In this document: positions 1 through 7,983 of the stretch, in pieces
Position numbering within the stretch: the first letter of the stretch is position 1
Layout: every line of letters starts with the position of its first letter
Position numbers and translations under genes: made by a program
Notes under the pieces: model-generated
Seen by the model: the letters and a program-made list of their open reading frames with translations, nothing else
What the model was told of the DNA's origin: nothing
The model's database searches: none
Assembly: GCA_030587525.1 (NCBI GenBank)
Contig: JAUQYW010000250.1
Location: 1 to 15,208 of the forward strand
Reading direction: 5' to 3'
Length of the DNA: 15,208 nt
Origin: Candidatus Sigynarchaeota archaeon
GTDB lineage: Archaea > Asgardarchaeota > Lokiarchaeia > Sigynarchaeales > Sigynarchaeaceae

Positions 1-711
1 AATCGAGTTACTGTTTCGCTCGATGGTCGTGAAAGAACACACGATATCATACGCGGCCAAGGCACATATAGAAAAACCATTAACGCCATTCATAGTCTCG
101 TAAAACTGAAAAAAAGATATGGATATCCAGAAGTACGAGTAAATACCGTGGTATTGAAACAAAACCTTCCCGATCTCTTGTTTCTGTATCTATTCTCAAA
201 GAAGCACGGGATAGCTTTGAACTTGATGCCCTTCATACCTGGCGGTGCTCAAAAGGAAGGAGAAAAAGCATTTTCGGAAGAAGAGATTGAAAATTTGAAA
301 CCTTCAGGAAACCAATTAATATTACTTGAGGATATGATCAAAAAGCTAAAGGCTTTAAAACGAAGGAGCGGCTTCCTCTTTAATTCGGATAAATTTCTGG
401 ATTTGTTGCTCGATTATTACCATGGAGAGAAATTGGATAAAATTTGCACCAAATTCGTGTATGAACTCGGCATTTTATCCGATGGCCGTATGGCATTCTG
501 CGCCCAATCGGGATATCTTGGAAATATACGGAAATCATCTATCAAAGCTGCTTGGTATTCGCGAGAAGCAGTTGAGAACAGGAAAAAGCTCAAGAATTGC
601 AATGACTGCTTCATAAACTGCAATTATGCCCCGCCTTTAGTTGATCTCCTCAAGGATTTCTTTATTTATCCCACGACGAGAAAAATTCGTTCTATTTTGA
701 GAATACAATAG
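1..711 (+). CDS. Radical SAM/SPASM protein, 5'-truncated by window edge
   Basis: The reading frame is open from base 1 and stops at TAG 709-711, so 236 C-terminal residues are visible and the CxxxCxxC cluster-binding start lies outside. An internal ATG-like start at 148 should not be taken as the real start, because residues before it are typical of the radical SAM barrel: a VSLDG strand followed by HD-IRG and a GTYRKTINAI helix. The C-terminal third carries a SPASM/twitch-like auxiliary cluster region: Cys after ELGILSDGRMAF, a GNI motif, then CNDC-x3-C near residues 200-207. Such proteins mature peptides or modify other substrates by radical chemistry in the cytoplasm; the substrate cannot be told. 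It converges on a second SPASM protein of similar layout at 758-1831. Family call is secure, function is not. Confidence 0.85.
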   Translation, partial: NRVTVSLDGRERTHDIIRGQGTYRKTINAIHSLVKLKKRYGYPEVRVNTVVLKQNLPDLLFLYLFSKKHGIALNLMPFIPGGAQKEGEKAFSEEEIENLKPSGNQLILLEDMIKKLKALKRRSGFLFNSDKFLDLLLDYYHGEKLDKICTKFVYELGILSDGRMAFCAQSGYLGNIRKSSIKAAWYSREAVENRKKLKNCNDCFINCNYAPPLVDLLKDFFIYPTTRKIRSILRIQ

Positions 712-757
712 AGGATATACTAGATACCAGGCCTTGTATGTTGCATTCATGGTCCTT

Positions 758-1831
758 TTATCCAGCCAAGAAATCTGCTATCATTTCCTTGATCACGGCA
801 GGATAGAGGCGAGGCGTGTTTACGATATTATTTGAGAGCGCACATTCCCACGTGCAATAACAATTCTTGTTTTTTATAAAATCCTTGATCTCCCTGTTTT
901 TTTCCAGGATATCTTGGATCGAGTAGTGAAAATTCTTGATATTTCCCAGGCATTTGTGTAAATATTCGCAAGGATAGACATCGCCATTGCTCTGCAGTAC
1001 TATCATCTTAGATTGTGCATAGCATCGTGTTGGCATCATCTTGTTTTTCTTCACTTGCGGGATCTGGCGATACACAATTTTAACAAGTGCATAATAAAGC
1101 CGAGCAAAAATGCTTGTAGATCGCGTGCGCATCTTTAATTTTTCAAAGTGCGAAACAACATTGCAAAATTCGGTGGTTGAAACACTCATCGCGGTTTGAT
1201 CCCGAGGAGAACCGCGAACTAGTGTTATTGACATGTCGCAATCCTTGAAATGTTGTTCTACATAATCCAAAATGTTGTTAAAATCTGATTTATTGTATTT
1301 ATTCAAGCACGTGCTCACGCCCACATGTAAATTTTTATATTGGGACGCGAGGACTTTCAATTTTTTATGGGTCTCTAGAATTTTATTAAAAGCGCCATTA
1401 ACTTGGACGATTTCATCATGCACTGATTGGATGCCTTGAATTGACAATCCTATACGTAATTGTGTTCCTTTTTTTATGCGTCTTAGGATCTCGCTTGTTT
1501 TTTCGTATATGGTTTGAGTGTTTATACCGTTCGATGGTATTGTGATTTGCTGCACATCATTGTTATGTGAGATAAAATCGATGATTTCGGGTAGATCCCC
1601 CCTGAGAAAAGGTTCCCCGCCACTAATGGTCAGCTGCTGGATCGTGGAAAAGGACCGAAAGATTTTTTTGATTTCATCAAGCGTCAATTCCTCTTCCTTT
1701 TTATAATTTTCAATTTGTTTCCAGTTAAAGCACATTTTGCATTTAGCATTACAATTTGATGTGACGAAAAAGATCACGTAAATTGGTGTTCGAGTGAAAA
1801 GAACACTATTCAATAATTTTATCGCTTTCAA
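758..1831 (-). CDS. Radical SAM/SPASM domain protein
   Basis: This is a complete 357-residue protein. The [4Fe-4S]-SAM motif is C27-x3-C31-x2-C34, followed by GGEP at 71-74 (SAM amino-group contact in this family). The C-terminal auxiliary cluster region has Cys at 270, 288, 294, 324, 326 and 330 with SNGDVYPCEYLHKCLGNI, a classic SPASM layout. The start is a TTG at 1831 that overlaps the TGA of the upstream glycosyltransferase, so expression is probably translationally coupled; no strong Shine-Dalgarno is visible. It is the last gene of the leftward block. SPASM enzymes modify peptides or act on glycan, lipid and cofactor precursors. Being next to a glycosyltransferase suggests a role in cell-surface or secondary-metabolite synthesis, but that is inference. 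It is AT-rich compared with hdrA. Confidence 0.88.
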   Translation of the reverse strand: MKAIKLLNSVLFTRTPIYVIFFVTSNCNAKCKMCFNWKQIENYKKEEELTLDEIKKIFRSFSTIQQLTISGGEPFLRGDLPEIIDFISHNNDVQQITIPSNGINTQTIYEKTSEILRRIKKGTQLRIGLSIQGIQSVHDEIVQVNGAFNKILETHKKLKVLASQYKNLHVGVSTCLNKYNKSDFNNILDYVEQHFKDCDMSITLVRGSPRDQTAMSVSTTEFCNVVSHFEKLKMRTRSTSIFARLYYALVKIVYRQIPQVKKNKMMPTRCYAQSKMIVLQSNGDVYPCEYLHKCLGNIKNFHYSIQDILEKNREIKDFIKNKNCYCTWECALSNNIVNTPRLYPAVIKEMIADFLAG

Positions 1832-2871
1832 GGTTTACCAGGTTTGTTTCCTTTTATCATTGTTAAAAATCCCGATAGTGCTGCAACATTTGAAAAAAAA
1901 CCATGGATAATTAATGTATACATCATAAAAAAAAACCCATGCTTCTGAAACGCCATCGAAAAAAATCCACGGTTTATCACGACGTAATAAATACAAAATA
2001 TAGCCGGAATCGTGAAAAGAAAATATCCAACAAGGGAATAGAAGAAAATGGTGATTAACGTTGAGAAAAAAAATGAAATAACCGTTATCGGTGCAATGAT
2101 CATTCTATTTTTCAACTTGTTAAAATTTTCGGGGAAATAATTTCGCTGTTTTATCAATTGCAACGTTCCTTGCGCTCTGTAGAAATAATTTCTCGTGAGT
2201 GGACGAAAATCGGGAAAGTAGTGCTTGAGAATTACCCCGGAATTCCATACATAGTGATATTTTTGCCGTAATCTAGTGAATAATTCTTCACGTTCGACCC
2301 CTGCACCCTTAATGGTTTCATCGTATCCACCAAATTCAAGGAAAGTTTTTTTCTTGAAGGCTTCCACGCCACCATTCAGAGGAATCGGTGCATATTCCAA
2401 ATCATCGCTGTTCGATTTGCTGTAAAACATGTGATAAAAGAAATAATAATCGTGCAATGCCTTGTATTTATGGATATAGGCGCTGTTGGCGGGATATTCA
2501 GAATATCTCGTTGCAACATAATGATATTGTTCATTCTTAATTATATCATGTATCTTTTTCAAGGTATCTTGAGAAAAAATCACGTCCGAGTCAACAAACA
2601 CGATAAACTCCCCACTTGCATACTTTGCACCTTGATTTTTTGCAGATGCAGCACCTCTATTTTCTTGGGAGATAATTTTTACAGGGAGGTCCTTAATCAG
2701 TTCAATCGAGTTATCCTTTGAACCATCATCCACCACGATGATTTCTCGCTTCCCTTCAAATTCGGAGTCGAGAATCGACTTCAAGCATTCCTTGATTGTT
2801 TTTGCCGAATTATGCATCGGTACAATTATGGAAATATCAACACTGCTATCATTATCGGCGTGCAAAGCCAT
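1828..2871 (-). CDS. Membrane-associated family 2 glycosyltransferase
   Basis: 347 residues. The GT-A fold signatures of GT2 are clear: SIIVPMHNSAKTI at about 14-26, VVDDGS at 46-51, NRGAASAKNQG at 71-81 and the metal/nucleotide-binding DSD at 94-96. A GGYDE motif at 181-185 followed by an acidic VEREEL is the usual acceptor/base region. The C-terminal 90 residues hold two to three hydrophobic segments (about 257-300 and 311-336), so the enzyme is probably anchored in the cytoplasmic membrane and transfers a sugar from an NDP-sugar to a lipid or surface polymer. The start ATG is preceded by GGTGA 4 nt upstream, which contains the hdrA stop codon (4-nt gap), so translation is coupled. Acceptor unknown. 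The codons are AT-rich, unlike hdrA. Confidence 0.9.
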   Translation of the reverse strand: MALHADNDSSVDISIIVPMHNSAKTIKECLKSILDSEFEGKREIIVVDDGSKDNSIELIKDLPVKIISQENRGAASAKNQGAKYASGEFIVFVDSDVIFSQDTLKKIHDIIKNEQYHYVATRYSEYPANSAYIHKYKALHDYYFFYHMFYSKSNSDDLEYAPIPLNGGVEAFKKKTFLEFGGYDETIKGAGVEREELFTRLRQKYHYVWNSGVILKHYFPDFRPLTRNYFYRAQGTLQLIKQRNYFPENFNKLKNRMIIAPITVISFFFSTLITIFFYSLVGYFLFTIPAIFCIYYVVINRGFFSMAFQKHGFFFMMYTLIIHGFFSNVAALSGFLTMIKGNKPGKP

Positions 2872-2875
2872 AGAA

Positions 2876-5215
2876 TCACCGATTTAGAGATTTTAACCGT
2901 CCAGTGAATTCTATTATAAGTTCTTGGAATTTTTTTCCCTCGCCTGCGGATACGCTATCGACCAAAAACCGGCGGCCGTCGATACCCATTTTCTCAAGAA
3001 TAACACCGATTGCATCGCTCCTGGCTTTGGTCTTCATGAAACCGGTGTTGTAATGACAATCTTGCTCGTAGCAACCTGCAACAAGGACACCATCGGCACC
3101 CTTGGCAAATGCGGCGAAGATGTAAAGCGGATCGACCATGGATGAACACATTACGTGGATGACCCTCGCGTTGGGTGGATATTGAAGTTTCGCGGTACCC
3201 GCGAGGTCGGCACCCGCGTACGAGCACCAATTGCATAAGAATGCGATGATGAGAGGGTAAATCTTTTTATCCTTCACGACTGCATCGATTTGGGTGAATA
3301 TCTCATCCCTCGTAAATCCCGGGATTGATAACGCACCAGACGGACACATGGCTTGGCATGCCCCGCAACCCGTGCAATTGGGCGTTATGATCTCGACGCG
3401 ATCCCCCGCGAATTCCAGCGCACCGAAATTGCAGATTTGCGTGCAGAGCTTGCACTTGATGCATTTTTCTAGGTCATAGCGAATTTTTCTCGGGTCGATT
3501 TCTATGTATCCCTTGGTCATCATTGCTATGGCCTTGGCCGCAGCGGATTCCGCGTGGGCAATCGATTCGGGAATGTCCTTCGGACCTTGAGCCACCCCGG
3601 CGAGGAAGATCCCCTTCATCGAGCTCTGGGCAGGGCGCATCTTGAGATGGTCCTCGAGGAAGTAACCATCACTGCCCACGGCGATGTTCAACGTTTTGGC
3701 TAGGGAACGGGTGTCTCGCGGTGGCACCATCGAAGTCGCGAGCACGACGAGGTCCGCCGTGTATTCGATGGCTCGCTGTTGGAGCGTGTCCTCGGCTTCC
3801 ACGACCAAGTTCTTCCCGCCATCATTCAAAGAGACCCGGGAGACACGGCCTCTTATATATTTCACTGCAAAATCAGAACGAGATCGATTGAGAAATTCCT
3901 CGCAGCCCTTTCCCGTCGCACGCAAATCCGTGTAAAAAATCGTGATTTCCGCATCGGGAACACGTTCCTTGAGTTGGATCGCTTGCTTGATGGAATAATT
4001 GCAGCAGGCCCGGGAACACCAGGGATTTCCGACCTTGTCGTCCCTCGCCCCGACGCAGAGAATGTACGCGATCCTGGCCGGTTTGTTTCCTGTTGATGGC
4101 TTGACGATCGTTCCCCTTGTCGGGCCATACGGATTCAGCATGCGCTCCATTTCCATACCCGTTATCACGTCCGGGCAAGCGCCGTACATGAATTCACGTT
4201 TTATCGTTGCATCGAACAGCTCGTACCCGGTCGCGACGAGGATCGTGCCCACCTGGATATCCAAAATCTCGTCTTGCTGGTCAAACTTGATCGCTTCACG
4301 GAGACAACCCAGTTCGCAAGCCCGGCAATGAATACATCGTTCCTGGTCGATAACCGGCACGAGTGGCACCGCTTGGGGATATGGAACGTAGATCGCGTGC
4401 CGCGGGTACCAGCGATCGTCGACGTTGACCGGGCAGACGTCGCAACAATCGTTGAAGCAGCCCGCGCACTTCTTTTCGTCGATGTACCGGGCTTTTCGGC
4501 GTGCCCGCACGCTGAATTTGCCGGGAATGCCATCCACGCGCTCGATGTTGGCGTAGGTCATCAACGTGATGTTCGGATGCTCCTTGACATGGACCATCTC
4601 AGGGCCAAGCACGCAGATAGAGCAATCGAGCGTGGGAAAGGTCTTGTCGAAGAGTGCCATGTGGCCCCCGATCGTGGGCTGGCTTTCAACAAGATAGGTC
4701 TTGAATCCTGCATCGCCGAGTGCCAGAGCTGCCTTGATGCCGGCCACGCCGGCCCCGATCACAAGCGCAGCCTGGGTAACAGGACTTCTCGTGATATCGA
4801 GGGCCTTGGAAAGCCTCACTTTTCCAATTGCCATGTCAATCTGATCGATTGCTTTGGCGGTCGCCTCGACGGGTTGTTTCGCGTGAACCCACGAGTTTTG
4901 CTCGCGAATGTTGGCGAATTCAACGAGGTAACGGTTGATCCCGATCTCCTCCGCCACGTTGCGAAATAGTTCCCCGTGCAATTTGAGCGAGCATGCAGCA
5001 ATGACCATGCGCGTGACACCGTTGTCGCGGGCTTGTTTTTTCAACTCGGTTAAACCCGCATCGGAGCAGAAATACTTGTGATCAACGATGACCACGTCTG
5101 GATACGCTGCTTTGTTGGAAAAATGTTCCATAATTTGCTTGATATCGAGCACGCCGCCTATATTAAACCCGCAGTGGCAGATAAAAATGCCTATTTTCTC
5201 CGTGCTCGTGGTCAT
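2876..5215 (-). CDS. hdrA: HdrA-MvhD fusion (heterodisulfide reductase subunit A with C-terminal [2Fe-2S] MvhD domain)
   Basis: This is a 779-residue flavo-iron-sulfur protein, the electron-bifurcating core of soluble Hdr complexes. In order: N-terminal cluster domain (C13, C15, C50, C75); FAD/thioredoxin-reductase-like domain with GAGVAG at 154-159 and TFPTLDCSIC at 192-201; inserted ferredoxin (C250, C253, C257/258, C261 and C294, C297, C300, C304); WCSRACC near 399-405; second ferredoxin (C585, C588, C591, C595 and C614, C617, C620, C624). Residues about 650-770 are an MvhD/FrhD-like domain with C661-x2-C664, C690, C715 and C720 in a CYEQDCHY motif. MvhD normally passes electrons from a hydrogenase or formate dehydrogenase to HdrA, so the fusion gives HdrA its own entry site. 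No hdrB or hdrC is adjacent; the neighbours are fwdA/fwdD-like genes 36 nt upstream. A GGAG/GAGG stretch precedes the ATG. Confidence 0.93.
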   Translation of the reverse strand: MTTSTEKIGIFICHCGFNIGGVLDIKQIMEHFSNKAAYPDVVIVDHKYFCSDAGLTELKKQARDNGVTRMVIAACSLKLHGELFRNVAEEIGINRYLVEFANIREQNSWVHAKQPVEATAKAIDQIDMAIGKVRLSKALDITRSPVTQAALVIGAGVAGIKAALALGDAGFKTYLVESQPTIGGHMALFDKTFPTLDCSICVLGPEMVHVKEHPNITLMTYANIERVDGIPGKFSVRARRKARYIDEKKCAGCFNDCCDVCPVNVDDRWYPRHAIYVPYPQAVPLVPVIDQERCIHCRACELGCLREAIKFDQQDEILDIQVGTILVATGYELFDATIKREFMYGACPDVITGMEMERMLNPYGPTRGTIVKPSTGNKPARIAYILCVGARDDKVGNPWCSRACCNYSIKQAIQLKERVPDAEITIFYTDLRATGKGCEEFLNRSRSDFAVKYIRGRVSRVSLNDGGKNLVVEAEDTLQQRAIEYTADLVVLATSMVPPRDTRSLAKTLNIAVGSDGYFLEDHLKMRPAQSSMKGIFLAGVAQGPKDIPESIAHAESAAAKAIAMMTKGYIEIDPRKIRYDLEKCIKCKLCTQICNFGALEFAGDRVEIITPNCTGCGACQAMCPSGALSIPGFTRDEIFTQIDAVVKDKKIYPLIIAFLCNWCSYAGADLAGTAKLQYPPNARVIHVMCSSMVDPLYIFAAFAKGADGVLVAGCYEQDCHYNTGFMKTKARSDAIGVILEKMGIDGRRFLVDSVSAGEGKKFQELIIEFTGRLKSLNR

Positions 5216-5251
5216 GGTTATATATCCTCTCCGGGTATTACACGTGATTAA

Positions 5252-6898
5252 TCAAGCGACAAGAACCGGTTCCACCATTTTTTCAGGAACCAGTTTCGAA
5301 TTTTCATGGGTGGAATAATATTTCAAGAATTGCTTTTCGAGGTTCTCCTCGATGCTATTTATGATGGATGCATCAGGCTTGTTTTCCCGCAAGATCGTGA
5401 AGCCCTGGATATTTGGCGAAAATACCCCGTTCTTCAGCACAAGATTACCATTTTTTATAACTGCATAAGGTTTACCTAGGAGATCGCGAATCTTCGACGG
5501 GTCGCTAATGATATCCTCCAGACCTCTTGGGCTTGCATCCAGAATGGCCACGTCCCCGATCTGATTTTCCGCCAAGCCCCCTAAAACATCATCCAGTCCT
5601 AGAATGTGCGCTGGCGCGGTCCGGGTCGCGTGGATGTAGTCCGGAAGGGAAAGTACCTTGTCGCCGAAGAGATGGGGGATCTCGTTGCGGGGAAAATCGA
5701 CCTTCATCGCTTTCATGAACGAGCTCCGGAACTTGGAATTTAGAAGGCAACTACTTGATTCTATGATTTCTTTGGTGTCTTGAATGATCTGGGGCATGAT
5801 GCTGAAAGACAAGCGTTTTTTCAAGGTTTCTGGCATATCGAGCAGCATTTTCATCCCGGAAAGCCAGCAACTTTTTAGCATACCTCGTTTTTCTATGGTT
5901 CGTGCCTTGAAAAGGCATTGGAACAATTCGCCTTCTATGATCCCGCGAGCGACGATGTCCTGGGATCCTTGAAGGAATGAAGGTGAAAAATCGATGAAGA
6001 TCGATTCAGCGGAGGAGATACCGGGCAAGTCCGTGAACCCGGAAATATCTTCATGCTCCTGCAATGTCTTGAGAACCGATGACACGTGCTCTTCGATGTT
6101 CATGCCCTTGTTGGTTTGATCGTGGCCAGCACGCGCTAATTGTTTCAGCGCAACCGCCGGACGAGATTTATCCCTCTTCCCGCTCGCGTCTTTCGTTCCT
6201 AGCTCTTTGAGCAGCCGCTCCATTGATTCAATGGAACCGGGCAATCCTTCTATGCCCGTTTCGACAAGCAAGGCGGGTCGTGTATTTTCCAAAGATACCA
6301 CGGCTGTTAATTCCGAGACAATCTTCTCGATGCTGGCGTTCACGAGCGGAATCTGATCGAAAATGACATTCGGCGATGCAAGATCGGATTTCCAACGGGT
6401 CGTCGTGCCTGGACCGAGGCAAGATATGCCGAATCCCTTGAACTTTTCGAGCAGCAAGCTCGCCAGGGAAGAAGCGTAATTTATTATGCCATTTTTCAAG
6501 AACCCGGTCATAAATTGAAAGTTGCCAACGTCAATCATCGGTATTTTGTTCACAGCGGGCAATTTCTTGAGGAATCGATGCATATCCAAGGCTCTGAACG
6601 GCGTTAATCCTTCGACAACGACGGTCGTGAAGCCGGTCGAGACAAGGTTCTTCGCGGTTTCCCCGGGCCGTGATTTGAACAGTCCATTGGCATTCAGAGG
6701 GAGTCTGAAAGAGGGGAAGATCCCACCAGGAACGACAATTCTTCCTCCCGCGTCGAAATCCCCCGTGGTTTTTTCCTTGAGTGATTCCTCGGAACCAATG
6801 CGTCCATTGACGATGAAAAGGTCTTGCGGCACGAAGAGCTTGCCATGTTGTGGATCGAGGCAGTTACAATTGCGGAGCACGAGGTCAGCAGTTCTCAT
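5252..6898 (-). CDS. FwdA-like amidohydrolase-fold protein lacking the catalytic residues
   Basis: 548 residues, near the usual FwdA/FmdA length. FwdA is the zinc hydrolase subunit of formylmethanofuran dehydrogenase, which condenses formate with methanofuran. Fold landmarks remain: LVLRNCNCLDPQHG at the N-terminus, GGRIVVPGG at 51-59, STGFTTVVV at 87-95, the C-terminal TRTAPAHILGLDDVLGGLAENQIGDVAIL at about 425-453 and IKNGNLVLKNGVF. From memory of the family: the HxH after PGG is FPSFR here (S63, R65), the carboxylated Lys of the KIVNPGG region is S159 in GISCLGPG, the HVH segment is LLVETG, and the TTDHPNGG catalytic Asp region is SFSIMPQ. All ligands therefore seem lost. It overlaps fwdD by ATGA and is preceded by GAGGG. 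A structural or regulatory role is inferred. A generic dead amidohydrolase is the alternative. Confidence 0.72.
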   Translation of the reverse strand: MRTADLVLRNCNCLDPQHGKLFVPQDLFIVNGRIGSEESLKEKTTGDFDAGGRIVVPGGIFPSFRLPLNANGLFKSRPGETAKNLVSTGFTTVVVEGLTPFRALDMHRFLKKLPAVNKIPMIDVGNFQFMTGFLKNGIINYASSLASLLLEKFKGFGISCLGPGTTTRWKSDLASPNVIFDQIPLVNASIEKIVSELTAVVSLENTRPALLVETGIEGLPGSIESMERLLKELGTKDASGKRDKSRPAVALKQLARAGHDQTNKGMNIEEHVSSVLKTLQEHEDISGFTDLPGISSAESIFIDFSPSFLQGSQDIVARGIIEGELFQCLFKARTIEKRGMLKSCWLSGMKMLLDMPETLKKRLSFSIMPQIIQDTKEIIESSSCLLNSKFRSSFMKAMKVDFPRNEIPHLFGDKVLSLPDYIHATRTAPAHILGLDDVLGGLAENQIGDVAILDASPRGLEDIISDPSKIRDLLGKPYAVIKNGNLVLKNGVFSPNIQGFTILRENKPDASIINSIEENLEKQFLKYYSTHENSKLVPEKMVEPVLVA

Positions 6899-7263
6899 GG
6901 CGCGTGCCCTCGCAGCTGTTCAAGCAGCATATCCAGAGATTCGGGCGCTTCCGTTGTTTGCTCAATATCCACGATCAAGAAACGCCGGTCCCCGCCATCA
7001 ATCTCCGTGATCCAAGGTGAGGCAATCAAATTTACCATCCCGCGAGAAACATAACGCGAAGTTTTGGCGATGAGGATGACATGTCTCCTATTATCGGGGT
7101 TCGTGCAAGACACGTGCATTCCGTCTTTCAAATGCCATGTATTCATGTCCTCCGGGTGCATGAGCATCGATAAAGCTTCCTTTGCATAGGCTTCCGAAAA
7201 CTTGCCTTCCTCGGACCCGGCTTTTGATTGAGCGGTTTTAATGATGCACGATTTCACGCGCAT
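6895..7263 (-). CDS. FwdD-like molybdopterin-dinucleotide-binding subunit, divergent
   Basis: 122 residues, close to the usual size of FwdD, which caps the tungsto/molybdopterin site of FwdB in formylmethanofuran dehydrogenase. Visible similarities are the N-terminal CIIKTAQSKAGSEEGKFSEAY (equivalent to the T-R-DQG-ALE-GK-S-EY region), PEDMNTWHLKDGMHVSC (the double-psi barrel 'PEDM..LGI.EGD.V.V' segment) and MVNLIASPWITEI (equivalent to 'G.AFIPMGPWAN'). The late motif that normally reads THGTGMPDFKG is absent; here the chain goes through DGGDRRFLIVDIEQT. It is the first gene of the leftward operon, and its stop overlaps the start of the fwdA-like gene (ATGA). No fwdB or fwdC is in the window, so a catalytic partner would have to be encoded elsewhere. 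Assignment rests on short motifs plus position beside the fwdA-like gene. Confidence 0.62.
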   Translation of the reverse strand: MRVKSCIIKTAQSKAGSEEGKFSEAYAKEALSMLMHPEDMNTWHLKDGMHVSCTNPDNRRHVILIAKTSRYVSRGMVNLIASPWITEIDGGDRRFLIVDIEQTTEAPESLDMLLEQLRGHAP

Positions 7264-7308
7264 GTCGCATTCAACTCTTGATGGACAAGGTATATCGAAT
7301 TTGACAAG

Positions 7309-7316
7309 ATTTAACC
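7309..7316 (-). promoter_or_regulatory. Possible weak TATA element for the fwdD-fwdA-hdrA operon
   Basis: On the minus strand GGTTAAAT lies about 46 nt upstream of the fwdD-like ATG, within the 186-nt divergent gap. A start of transcription some 25 nt downstream would give a leader of about 20 nt. The box is a poor match to the archaeal consensus and no clear Shine-Dalgarno precedes the ATG. A second candidate, GATATA at about 7290-7296, is equally weak. Confidence 0.25.
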
Positions 7317-7382
7317 TTATTCATACCGATTGATAACTTGCGTTCCGTTATGAAAGCATTTTATTCCGAAAAACTAACCAGT

Positions 7383-7400
7383 CGTGTACAATACCGTGTA
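7383..7400 (+). promoter_or_regulatory. Tandem CGTGTA half-sites upstream of the RHH-integrase promoter
   Basis: CGTGTA occurs at 7383-7388 and again at 7395-7400, a 12-bp period, immediately upstream of the BRE/TATA of the downstream operon. Ribbon-helix-helix proteins commonly bind tandem short sites near their own promoter, so this is a candidate autoregulatory operator or activator site. The link to the RHH protein encoded at 7450 is inference from position alone. Confidence 0.3.
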
Positions 7401-7415
7401 GAAACCCTTATATAA
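7401..7415 (+). promoter_or_regulatory. Archaeal BRE/TATA promoter for the RHH-integrase operon
   Basis: A purine-rich GAAA (BRE-like) leads into TTATATAA at 7408-7415. Transcription would begin about 25 nt downstream, near 7437-7440, leaving a leader of roughly 10 nt with GGTGA at 7438-7442 as ribosome binding site before the ATG at 7450. This is the clearest promoter left of the structural cassette. Confidence 0.65.
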
Positions 7416-7449
7416 CCGATAAACAACGTTCTCTTGTGGTGAAAAAAAC

Positions 7450-7983
7450 ATGACACCCGACAAAAATGGCAACGACATTCCCCACAAGGAGGGAATGAAG
7501 CAGGTCACATTTTGGATCTCGAAATTCGACCTTGCCCGCTGGGACAAGTTTATCAAGGACAAGGGCAAGAACCGGTCCAAGTTGATCATTCAAGCCGTGG
7601 ACATGCACATCGCTCAAAGTGGTGGCGTGCCCTCGGATGATGCATCGGAAAAAGCACAAGTGAATGCGGCGCTGGATCAACGCTTGAAGGATCTCGCGAT
7701 CCAGCTCGCCGATTTTAAAGCCCAATGGGCCGCGAACGCAAAAATTGAGAAGCGCAAGCCCGACACCGATCTCGCGAGCAAGGTTTTCCCGATCGTGAAA
7801 ATGGCTTCGAGACCGGATGCTGAAGGGCGGTCTGGCATCCGTGTCGAAGATCTGGCAGGATTATTAGAATCCGAGGAGAGCACGATTCTTGATATCCTGA
7901 CCTTGAGCTCCGATTATCGCATGGATGGCACCGGGTTCTGGACGGTGAAGGAACAAGCAAAAGCAAAGGCGAATGGAATATGA
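7450..7983 (+). CDS. Ribbon-helix-helix DNA-binding regulator with coiled coil and C-terminal domain
   Basis: 177 residues. An RHH fold is readable near the N-terminus: beta strand KQVTFWI (17-23), helix SKFDLARWDKFIKDKG (24-39), then helix NRSKLIIQAVDMHIA (41-55). A charged helical segment with coiled-coil character follows (about 64-101), then a C-terminal domain (about 109-172) with the size and IRVEDLAGLLESEESTILDILTLSSDYRMDGTGFWTV pattern of a small winged-helix unit. The ATG follows GGTGA by 7 nt and a good TATA box. The stop overlaps the integrase start by ATGA, so the two are translationally coupled. A role in repressing the integrase operon or in directing excision is likely but inferred; it could instead be a partition or copy-control protein. 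Confidence 0.72.
   Translation: MTPDKNGNDIPHKEGMKQVTFWISKFDLARWDKFIKDKGKNRSKLIIQAVDMHIAQSGGVPSDDASEKAQVNAALDQRLKDLAIQLADFKAQWAANAKIEKRKPDTDLASKVFPIVKMASRPDAEGRSGIRVEDLAGLLESEESTILDILTLSSDYRMDGTGFWTVKEQAKAKANGI

Noticed and set aside
4274..4969. 231-codon plus-strand frame inside hdrA
   Set aside because: It is antisense to the ferredoxin and FAD part of hdrA, whose Cys motifs leave no doubt about the coding strand.
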